A stretch of DNA of 34,016 nt. It comes from an uncultured Verrucomicrobiales bacterium (GTDB lineage Bacteria; Verrucomicrobiota; Verrucomicrobiia; Verrucomicrobiales; Akkermansiaceae). Positions within the stretch are counted from its first letter, which is position 1, and every line of letters begins with the position of its first letter. The notes under the pieces are model-generated. The model made no database searches and had not been told where the DNA came from. It saw only the letters and a program-made list of their open reading frames with translations. Location: NCBI GenBank assembly GCA_937128235.1, contig CAKZMG010000043.1, positions 1-34,016 on the forward strand, given 5' to 3'. Shown piece by piece: positions 24,593-31,244 of the stretch. A program made the translations under genes and the position numbers.

Positions 24593-24810
24593 TTGTATAG
24601 CCGATTTGAAGAGATGATGGAGGAGACATTAGCAGAATCCATCAAGAAAATTTCTGAAGCCGCAACCGCTGGAAAAGAAGCTAGCAAAGCGATGCTCGCA
24701 ACCATGGGAAGAAAAACACGCATGAAGAAAAAACCATAGGACTCCCAGATGCAGTTGCCATCTCAGTATCCATCATCCTCTCCACCATGCATGAGTTTAT
24801 CACTCAATAG
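24593..24810 (+). pseudogene. Decayed C-terminal end of a dihydroxyacetone kinase (DhaL domain)
   Basis: A short frame reads EAATAGKEASKAMLATMGRKTRM and stops at 24739. In the +2 frame it continues as KKTIGLPDAVAISVSIIL to a stop at 24810. Joined across the run of A residues at 24726-24733, this follows the end of DhaL, whose conserved tail has an M-x-A-x-x-GRAS, then S-IG and D-PGA-x-SV pattern. Only about 70 codons survive and the rest of the kinase is absent. It lies 6 nt after the last TIM-barrel gene, so the operon probably once ended with a triose/keto-sugar kinase. It is absent from the ORF track as such. Confidence 0.6.
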
Positions 24811-24901
24811 CAGAGTTTTAATAGGGATTTTAAAGTCAAAGAAAGGTTGTGTCTAGGATGACAATCTTTACCGTAGTTACAGTAATCACTCCTTAGCAAA
24901 A

Positions 24902-24918
24902 ACTCCGTTCACAGGAGT
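24902..24918 (-). terminator. Weak terminator-like hairpin, minus orientation
   Basis: ACTCC-N7-GGAGT is followed by a T5 tract when read on the minus strand. It could stop minus-strand transcription coming from ribE, but the stem is only 5 bp and lies in the leader of the 76-aa plus-strand gene. Confidence 0.2.
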
Positions 24919-24938
24919 GGTAGTTTAGATCTTAAAAA

Positions 24939-25169
24939 ATGAAACAAGAGCATCCTAGGTTTAGAAAATTGAATTGGAACCCATTCGTCGTGGTCTTCCC
25001 TTTAGGCTACTTTATCTACAGATGCTTTTTCGTAGATGCAAGTTGGTTCAGGATATCAGCATTGGCATTCATCTCGCTCTGGTTCCTAATGTCTGTTTAC
25101 GATTATTTCTCTAGCCATAAACTCCTAGACTGGATGTATTCCGATGAGCACGATGATGAGCGTGAGTAG
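24939..25169 (+). CDS. Small two-segment membrane protein, unknown
   Basis: This 76-aa protein has a basic N-terminus (MKQEHPRFRKLNWNP), two hydrophobic segments (about 17-29 and 38-53) and an acidic tail (DEHDDERE). No family is recognised. It is isolated between the DhaL remnant and the convergent ribE, with 31 bp to the latter. Confidence 0.55.
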   Translation: MKQEHPRFRKLNWNPFVVVFPLGYFIYRCFFVDASWFRISALAFISLWFLMSVYDYFSSHKLLDWMYSDEHDDERE

Positions 25170-25200
25170 GATCTAAATGAACCGATACATCCGTTAAGTT

Positions 25201-25821
25201 CTAGCGTTTAGCCAGAAGCTTCTCCGCATATTTAGCTAGGAGGTCTGCTTCTAGGTTGATGGTGTGACCTGTTTTTAGGCTGTGCAGATGGGTCTCTCTG
25301 AAGGTGTGGGGGGTGATCCAAAATACGGCACTTCCTAGGGCTTGCACTTCCTCACGGTCGTCCGCAGGTTCTTTTAGCTCGGCGATGGTTAGGGAAATTC
25401 CATCGATGGCGATGCTGCCTTTGTCGATGCAGTATTTTTGGATTTCTGGGGGGAGGGAGACTTCTAGGCGGTGGTCTTGACCGTGGACTGAGAGGTCGAT
25501 GAGCTTGCCTTTTCCATCCACATGCCCCTGCACGAAGTGCCCACCAAGACGCTGAGTGGGGAGAAGCGCGCGTTCTAGATTGACTATGGAGCCTTCTGTT
25601 AGAGTGCCGAGTGAGGTGACTTTGAGCGTTTGCTGAAGGAGGTCGAAAGATGCTGATTCTTCACCGAGTTCCGCTACTGTTAGGCAGCAACCATTGGTGG
25701 CTACTGAGTCTCCTAGCGCGAGTTCTTTAGCGAAAGGTATGGCTATTTCGTAACGAGCCTGCTCACCGAGATCAGTGATTTTGGTGATGGTGCCTGTTGC
25801 TTCTACGAGTCCGGTGAACAT
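25201..25821 (-). CDS. ribE: Riboflavin synthase, alpha subunit
   Basis: It catalyses dismutation of two 6,7-dimethyl-8-ribityllumazines to riboflavin, in the cytosol. The 206-aa protein has two lumazine-binding barrels: MFTGLVEATGTI with SVATNGCCLTV in the first and GGHFVQGHVDG with SIAIDGISLTI in the second. Length is normal. It begins 10 nt after the DUF1016 stop. The intergenic space and the DUF1016 stop codon are formed by a heptamer tandem repeat. No other rib genes and no FMN riboswitch were seen nearby. Confidence 0.95.
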   Translation of the reverse strand: MFTGLVEATGTITKITDLGEQARYEIAIPFAKELALGDSVATNGCCLTVAELGEESASFDLLQQTLKVTSLGTLTEGSIVNLERALLPTQRLGGHFVQGHVDGKGKLIDLSVHGQDHRLEVSLPPEIQKYCIDKGSIAIDGISLTIAELKEPADDREEVQALGSAVFWITPHTFRETHLHSLKTGHTINLEADLLAKYAEKLLAKR

Positions 25822-25829
25822 GGGGTGGT

Positions 25830-25850
25830 GGTTATTGGTTATTGGTTATT
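25830..25850. repeat. Heptameric tandem repeat GGTTATT x3
   Basis: Three perfect GGTTATT units span the DUF1016 stop codon and encode its last residues (ITNNQ on the minus strand), 8 nt from the ribE start codon. Confidence 0.65.
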
Positions 25851-26962
25851 TGTTGAATTTCTGATGTGAGTTGTTGCTCGCTTGGGAGATGAAGTTGGTA
25901 GCGGGTGGTGAAGATAGACTGCTGGTTTTCTGCAAGTGTGTATTTTACCATGGTGTCATTTTTATCTGTGGCGAGGATGAGTCCTATTGTAGGGTTGTCA
26001 TCGACTGCGCGGCGTTCTCGATCATAGTAATTTACATAGAGTTGCAGTTGTCCGATGTCTTGATGTGCAAGTTTGCCAACTTTTAGGTCAATGAGGACGT
26101 AACATTTAAGAATAGTGTGGTAGAAGACGAGGTCGATATAAAAGTGATCTCCTTCGAGAGTTAGGCGTTGTTGCCGTCCAACAAAAGCGAATCCGTTACC
26201 AAGTTCTAGGAGGAAGGATTGGATATTTGCGATCAATGAAGATTCGACATCATTTTCTACTAGTTTCTCAGACTCAGGGAGATCTAGAAATTCTATTACT
26301 AGCGGATCTTTGAAAATTTGTGAAGGAGTCTGAGGTTGGTGTCCTTTATTAGCCAGAGTGATGAGCTCTTCTTTGTCTGAAGATTTGGCAAGACGTTCGT
26401 AGAGTAGAGAGTTGATTTGACGCTCTAATTCTCTGGCTGACCATGAGCTGCGGATGGTTTCTATTTCGTAAAATGAGCGGGCTTGGAGGGAGGGAGTTTT
26501 AAGAAAATAGCGATAATGAGTCCACGATAGATTAGGTGAGAAGTGACCGGGTTTGAATTCATCACTCGGCGCGTGATTTTTTCCTAAGTTATTGTTATTT
26601 AATTTTTTATGTAATTCATCACTCGGTGCGTGATTGATTGAGGAGGCAAGAGGAAGTTTGAATTGATCGCGTAGTGAATGGCTGATTGAGCCGTGGAGAA
26701 GTGCGGGGTATTCAAGGTGGAATTGCCGGCATAATCTGAGATTGGTAGCGCTAAAGCCCTTGATGTTTTTTGACTTAAGTTTTTTAGCTAAGTTGGTGAT
26801 GATGTTTTGCCCGTAGGAGGCTCGCTCTTGTCCATCTTGTTCTTCATTAATGATTTCTTTACCAACTAGCCAATTTGCTAAAACTTGAGCTGAGTTTACC
26901 GATCTAGCCGCATGGGTTTGAGCAGATTCAAGGATGGTGGTGATTCGATCGTCTAGCGGCAT
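25832..26962 (-). CDS. DUF1016/YhcG-family PD-(D/E)XK nuclease-like protein
   Basis: The 376-aa protein has the N-terminal DUF1016 helical domain (ANWLVGKEIINEEQ and LRLCRQFHLEYP). The C-terminal nuclease core includes the motif FYIDLVFYHTILKCYVLIDLKVG (seen here in two parts, IDLVFYH and VLIDLKVGK), followed by YVNYYDRE. YhcG proteins are predicted DNases, found as orphans or beside restriction systems; no such system is present here. An unusual in-frame insertion near residues 110-140 carries NHAPSDE twice, joined by an Asn/Lys-rich linker. It is likely cotranscribed with ribE. Confidence 0.85.
   Translation of the reverse strand: MPLDDRITTILESAQTHAARSVNSAQVLANWLVGKEIINEEQDGQERASYGQNIITNLAKKLKSKNIKGFSATNLRLCRQFHLEYPALLHGSISHSLRDQFKLPLASSINHAPSDELHKKLNNNNLGKNHAPSDEFKPGHFSPNLSWTHYRYFLKTPSLQARSFYEIETIRSSWSARELERQINSLLYERLAKSSDKEELITLANKGHQPQTPSQIFKDPLVIEFLDLPESEKLVENDVESSLIANIQSFLLELGNGFAFVGRQQRLTLEGDHFYIDLVFYHTILKCYVLIDLKVGKLAHQDIGQLQLYVNYYDRERRAVDDNPTIGLILATDKNDTMVKYTLAENQQSIFTTRYQLHLPSEQQLTSEIQQITNNQ
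26556..26635. repeat. 23-bp direct repeat inside the DUF1016 gene
   Basis: AATTCATCACTCGGYGCGTG followed by ATT occurs at 26556-26578 and 26613-26635, 57 bp (19 codons) apart, with one base difference. It encodes NHAPSDE both times. Confidence 0.65.
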
Positions 26963-26980
26963 GAAGAATGGATTTGGTGA

Positions 26981-28660
26981 CTACTGGTTGTTTTTGATAG
27001 CTTGCTTACAGGTAGGGCAGAGTTCCTCAGTTTTTACCTCAACCGCCTTTTTCGGGTCATTGGTCATGCCGTCGGTCTGGAATAGCATGAAGCATGCGCC
27101 CATGATGATAGTGGGGATGATGGCGGATATGGCGAGCTTGGCTGGTGAGACTCCACCTTTGAAATATTTACCCAGCACGGACTGACCGGCAGGGTTAGGT
27201 GCATTGGCGATGACGGTGAGTCCACCGCCTGTGACGGCTCCAGCGAGGACTGCGTATTTGGCGGTGATGCCTAGACCTGGTGCTTGTGATGCTAGGTAGG
27301 TGATGGCGGCGTTGTCATTAAATGCGGTCAAGACTGTGGCTCCGGTCATGAGGATGAGGCTGTTGTCTTGGAATGCCATCAGGAGTGGCTCGATCCACCA
27401 GCCTTGGCAGCCTCCGTGAATGACGAGTCCGCCGAGGAAGAAACCTACGAGGAGTGGAGACTTCATGGAGACATCGTTCTGGTGATGACCTGTAGCCTGG
27501 GTGAAACCGATGAAGAACATAAAGCCGCCGATGAAGAGTGCAGGGTAGTGTGCGGTGAGTACGGTGAAGGCGAGGAAGCCGAGGTGAGTGAGAGTGACTG
27601 CGAGCGGGATGGGGTCTTCGCGTTCAGCCCAGCGGATGCTTTTGCTGATGTCTGTTTCTGCATTCGCGAGTGATGCGAAGTGTTTGCGGAATGCCGCGAA
27701 GTAGAGTGCGTTAGCGGTGAGAATGCCGATGATGGCTTTCCAGCCGAAGTTGAGGAACATGTAGCCCATGCCGAAGTTCCATTTCTCCGCTATCATGAGT
27801 ACTGGCGGTGCTGCGAAGTGAGTGAGTGTGCCGCCTACAGAGATGTTTACAAAGAGCAGACCGAGTGTGGCGTAGGCAAATTTAGCAGGAGGGTTCTTAT
27901 CATAAAACCATTTCGCTAGTAGCATGGCTGCGATGGTCATGGCTGCTGGCTCGGTGATGAATGAGCCTAAAAGTGGAGTCACTGTGAGGACTGAGAGCCA
28001 CCAGGCGGCGGCACCTCCGCCCATGAGTCCGGCTATTTTCCCTACGATGGCTTCTGCGAAGCGAATGACTGGGCGAGTGGCTGAGATCGCCATGATGACG
28101 ACTACGAAGATGGGTTCGGTGTAGTTGACATCGTGTCCGAGGTATTGGACAGCTTGATCGAACCCGAAGAAGTAAACGATGGCTCCTACGAGTGCGACGA
28201 CCCAGATGCCGAAGATGGCCTCGACTTCGCCTAGGAAGTGAAAGAGGTGTGCGCGGAATGAGACGTCATCCTTGGCGTCATCGTGAGGTTTGGCATGGGC
28301 GGTTCTGCCTAGTTTCTCATTTTTTTCCTTTTGTCTGTGCTCATGCTTGTGCGCCATTTCTAGGAAATAACCTGCGAGGAATGTGTGGATGATGGCACAG
28401 AGGAAGATGATGCTGGCTACGAGGTTGAAACCACGGTGCTCGAAAGCTCTGTATTTGAGAGTTTCCCAGAGATCCATTTCACCAGAGGCATCGTTTTTTT
28501 GTTCGTATGCCGGGAGTGGCTTAGGGAATTTAGCGTATTGGTCTTTGGTTAGTCCGTATTCGCCTTTTTCATAGCTAGGTTCCTTAGAGGCGGCATGGAG
28601 CTCGGGAGTGAGGAAAAATGCGGTCAGAATAAGAGCGAGGCAGGCTAGAAATTTTCTCAT
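26981..28660 (-). CDS. Putative Na+/H+ antiporter, large membrane protein
   Basis: This 559-aa inner-membrane protein has a cleavable-looking N-terminal signal (to about residue 23). Residues 24-75 look periplasmic, a His/Lys-rich cytoplasmic stretch (MAHKHEHRQKEKNEK) follows the first true membrane segment, and about ten more segments follow. Conserved polar blocks within membrane segments (SFITEPAAMTIAAML, GGTLTHFAAPPVL, TAFNDNAAITYLAS, IANAPNPAGQ) fit the Na_H_antiport_3 / arsenite-permease-like superfamily. The soluble C-terminus ends in a CPTC knuckle. Ion specificity is unproved. It has its own upstream region and is divergent from the Trx-SHD1 gene. Confidence 0.82.
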   Translation of the reverse strand: MRKFLACLALILTAFFLTPELHAASKEPSYEKGEYGLTKDQYAKFPKPLPAYEQKNDASGEMDLWETLKYRAFEHRGFNLVASIIFLCAIIHTFLAGYFLEMAHKHEHRQKEKNEKLGRTAHAKPHDDAKDDVSFRAHLFHFLGEVEAIFGIWVVALVGAIVYFFGFDQAVQYLGHDVNYTEPIFVVVIMAISATRPVIRFAEAIVGKIAGLMGGGAAAWWLSVLTVTPLLGSFITEPAAMTIAAMLLAKWFYDKNPPAKFAYATLGLLFVNISVGGTLTHFAAPPVLMIAEKWNFGMGYMFLNFGWKAIIGILTANALYFAAFRKHFASLANAETDISKSIRWAEREDPIPLAVTLTHLGFLAFTVLTAHYPALFIGGFMFFIGFTQATGHHQNDVSMKSPLLVGFFLGGLVIHGGCQGWWIEPLLMAFQDNSLILMTGATVLTAFNDNAAITYLASQAPGLGITAKYAVLAGAVTGGGLTVIANAPNPAGQSVLGKYFKGGVSPAKLAISAIIPTIIMGACFMLFQTDGMTNDPKKAVEVKTEELCPTCKQAIKNNQ

Positions 28661-28788
28661 TTGATTAGTGTGTAAGATTTCGGGGGATTCTTGTCGGGTG
28701 GGGTAGGCTTGGCAATGAGATTTTACAATTTTATGACATTCATCATTGCTGGCTTGAGTTTACGGGGTGGAGGATTAAACTAGGAATA

Positions 28789-29763
28789 ATGAATGAAGGA
28801 ATGAAGTGGGAAAAAATAGCGATGTGCGCGGCTAAGGGAATGGTGATCATTCTGGGGGCTGGCGTGGTAAGCTGTGGGGCACTCTCGCGCTCGGCTAGGG
28901 CGGTGAGTGGGAAGGTGAAGAGCATGCAAGGTGAGGAAGGTAAGCTGAAATCTCATCAATATGCGCTGGATCAGGATGGTCCTCAGGCGCGTGGGCTGAG
29001 CGGGCTGAGAGGAAATAGAGTGGTGGCTAAGGTGGGGCAGTTAAGTACTAGGGAGGAGGACATTGTATGGGCACCGGAGGATCCGGATGTGCCTATCGCT
29101 GAGCTTGAGGGCATAGTGGTGAATGATGAGAACCCGCTAGATTCTTGGTTTGAGGACTACGGGAAGGCGATGAAAAAAGCGCGCGTGGAGGGGAAGCCGG
29201 TGATGCTGTGGTTTACTCGGTCTAGGAATAGCCCGCTGTGCCAGCAGTTGAGTGCGGAGTTATTTTCTCAGAAAGAATTTGAAGAATGGGCTGATGAGAA
29301 TCTGATAAGAATGAGAATAGACTCAAATATCCAGGAGAGAGATACGGCAAAACGCAAGGATAGAGAACGCTATGTAGCTAGTATCAAGAAACGCTACAGA
29401 GTGCTAGGTCAGCCAGTTGTTGTAGTCATTTCTCCGCGAGGAACTGAGTTCGGAAAGTATAGGGGATACACGGCGGGGTCAGCTGAGTTTTATTTCGGAA
29501 GGCTGAAAAATGCGCAGAGAACGGCACAGAAAGATCACGCAAGCTGGCAGTCTGAGATGGAGCGAAAAGGCTACCGCACCTGGCATGATGCGCGTGGTCG
29601 AGCAGTGTTCGCCAAGGTGACGCGCTACCGCAATGGAGTGATCTGGCTTGTGGAGCCTGATGGCAAAAAGTCTAGCACCAGCGTGAGCAAGCTTTCCGCC
29701 GAGGATAGGCAGTTTGTGGAGCGGAAAGTAGCAGATTCTCGGGCTAAGAAGAAATCTGAGTAG
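28789..29763 (+). CDS. Lipoprotein with thioredoxin-like and SHD1 domains
   Basis: The 324-aa protein has a lipobox GVVSC (Cys29). A thioredoxin-like domain covers about 115-245, with VMLWFTRSRNSPLCQQL at the active-site position and LGQPVVVVIS as the cis-Pro loop. A C-terminal SLA1-homology (SHD1) domain covers about 262-315 (RTWHDARGRAVFAKV, KLSAEDRQFV). The redox motif has only the second cysteine (S-P-L-C), so classical disulphide exchange is unlikely. SHD1 domains in this phylum are common on exported proteins and of uncertain role. A GGAGG box lies upstream. It is followed 19 nt later by another secreted protein gene. Confidence 0.8.
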   Translation: MNEGMKWEKIAMCAAKGMVIILGAGVVSCGALSRSARAVSGKVKSMQGEEGKLKSHQYALDQDGPQARGLSGLRGNRVVAKVGQLSTREEDIVWAPEDPDVPIAELEGIVVNDENPLDSWFEDYGKAMKKARVEGKPVMLWFTRSRNSPLCQQLSAELFSQKEFEEWADENLIRMRIDSNIQERDTAKRKDRERYVASIKKRYRVLGQPVVVVISPRGTEFGKYRGYTAGSAEFYFGRLKNAQRTAQKDHASWQSEMERKGYRTWHDARGRAVFAKVTRYRNGVIWLVEPDGKKSSTSVSKLSAEDRQFVERKVADSRAKKKSE

Positions 29764-29764
29764 G

Positions 29765-29779
29765 TTAGGGGTAAGTTTA
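29765..29779 (+). repeat. GGTAAGTTT repeat, copy 8 (intergenic)
   Basis: TTAGGGGTAAGTTTA fills the 19-nt space between the Trx-SHD1 gene and the next start codon. It is the only copy with A instead of T at the last core position. Confidence 0.45.
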
Positions 29780-29782
29780 TTA

Positions 29783-30304
29783 ATGAAACGTATGATTTTA
29801 AAATTTGGAATGTGTAAACTCATGGCAGTTCTCATGATGATGAACGCTCATGCGGGGGAGAGGCTCTATACCATGGCAGATTTTGAGATTTTAAGGACTG
29901 GGCTTCCGCAAGATAAGGGGATGATGCCTGATAGTGGGTTACTGGTTTTTGAAGGGGCTTCTGTGATCAGTCTTCCGGACGGAAATTGTTGCTTTATGCA
30001 CCATCTTGTGAAGATTGGAAAAAGTATTAAACTTACTGAGGCTAGTTCGCTGAGAATGCTTACTTATTTGAGAGATAAGGATGTTCATATGAGGGTTCTG
30101 GCTTATCTGAGTGTCAGTGAATATCTACGCGAATCAGGAGTTCCTGATCATGGAGGTAATGCTTTTGCGCTAGTGCATGCATCTCGCACTCCTGTTGGTC
30201 CGCTTGCTAAATATCAAAAATTGATCAAAAAAAACGAAGAGGAAGCGATCAATAAGCTTCTCGGTTCATATTTGAGGCTGCTAAAGAAAAAGGAGCTGAA
30301 ATAG
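29783..30304 (+). CDS. Secreted protein, unknown function
   Basis: This 173-aa protein has a signal peptide (MKRMILKFGMCKLMAVLMMMNAHA). The remainder is a mixed alpha/beta protein with two adjacent cysteines (GNCCFMHHLVKIGK) and a helical region about 95-125 (MRVLAYLSVSEYLRESGV). I recognise no family. It is 19 nt downstream of the Trx-SHD1 lipoprotein, so it is probably in the same transcript and acts in the same compartment. Confidence 0.6.
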   Translation: MKRMILKFGMCKLMAVLMMMNAHAGERLYTMADFEILRTGLPQDKGMMPDSGLLVFEGASVISLPDGNCCFMHHLVKIGKSIKLTEASSLRMLTYLRDKDVHMRVLAYLSVSEYLRESGVPDHGGNAFALVHASRTPVGPLAKYQKLIKKNEEEAINKLLGSYLRLLKKKELK

Positions 30305-30324
30305 TGTAACTGACGAATTATTTT

Positions 30325-31134
30325 CTACTCTGACTTCTGGTGCGATGCATCAATTAGTGGTTTGGTGAACTTACTGATGATTTCTGCTAGGTCTGGGGCT
30401 TCGGCGTTGGCGGCGATCTGGTTTACGATGGCGGAGCCTACGATGACTCCGTCCGAGACGCTTGCGACCATCGCGGCTTGCTCTGGAGTGTTTATGCCGA
30501 AGCCTACACAGACGGGGACAGAGGTATGTTTTTTGATCGCCGCTACGGTCTGCCCGATGCTATCTGAGGGAGCCGCCTGAGCACCAGTGACTCCGGTGCG
30601 AGAGAGCGCGTAGATGAATCCTTCTGATTGTTTCGCCAGTGACGCTATCCTTTCCTCCGGAGAGGTGGGTGCGATGAGTGTGATGTGCTTGAGAGCATCT
30701 GTGTGATTAAATTCCTCATGGCAGACGGCTTCATCAGGCGGGAGGTCTAAGAGTAGGATCCCATCCACACCAGCCTCGCTCGCGGTGGTGATAAATTTCT
30801 CATAACCGTAGGCGAAAATAGGGTTCAGGTAAGTGAAGAGAACGATAGGTGTCTGGTGGGTGGTGCGAAATTCCTTCACCATATCTAGAACTTTAGGAAG
30901 TGTGCAACCAGCCTTCAGCGCGCGGTCTGCGGCGAGTTGGTTCACTGCTCCATCTGCAAGTGGATCAGAGAATGGAATGCCGAGCTCGATGATGTCCGTA
31001 CCTGCATCCGCTAGTCCACGAATAATCCCTAAACACTGATCTAGGGTAGGGTCACCGGCAGTGACATAGGCGATAAAGGCAGCGGTGTCAGTTTGCTGTA
31101 GATTTTGAAATGTAGTGTCAATGCGGCAGCTCAT
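30325..31134 (-). CDS. trpA: Tryptophan synthase alpha chain
   Basis: It cleaves indole-3-glycerol phosphate to indole, the penultimate step of tryptophan synthesis, in complex with TrpB. The 269-aa TIM barrel has the catalytic Glu in DIIELGIPFSDPLADGA (E50, with D61), LTYLNP-like LFTYLNPIFAYG, and the phosphate-binding GFGINTPEQA and VIVGSAIV. It is normal length. No trpB or other trp gene adjoins it here, so the trp genes are dispersed or trpA is at the end of a broken-up cluster. Confidence 0.95.
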   Translation of the reverse strand: MSCRIDTTFQNLQQTDTAAFIAYVTAGDPTLDQCLGIIRGLADAGTDIIELGIPFSDPLADGAVNQLAADRALKAGCTLPKVLDMVKEFRTTHQTPIVLFTYLNPIFAYGYEKFITTASEAGVDGILLLDLPPDEAVCHEEFNHTDALKHITLIAPTSPEERIASLAKQSEGFIYALSRTGVTGAQAAPSDSIGQTVAAIKKHTSVPVCVGFGINTPEQAAMVASVSDGVIVGSAIVNQIAANAEAPDLAEIISKFTKPLIDASHQKSE

Positions 31135-31244
31135 GGAGGTGATTTACAGTGAATAGCAGAAAATGGAAATCCTTTTATTAGCCATCTCAGCTTATTCTGA
31201 ATTTTACTGATTGATTGCCGTCAAATATTGGTGATAGTGAAGCC

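Noticed and set aside
27368-28574. Several plus-strand ORFs opposite the antiporter gene
   Set aside because: Shadows caused by codon bias of the antiporter; low-complexity acidic or Met-rich translations.
2841-29779. Reading AG-GTAAGT as eukaryotic 5' splice sites
   Set aside because: All genes are intact bacterial ORFs without introns; the match to the splice consensus is coincidental.
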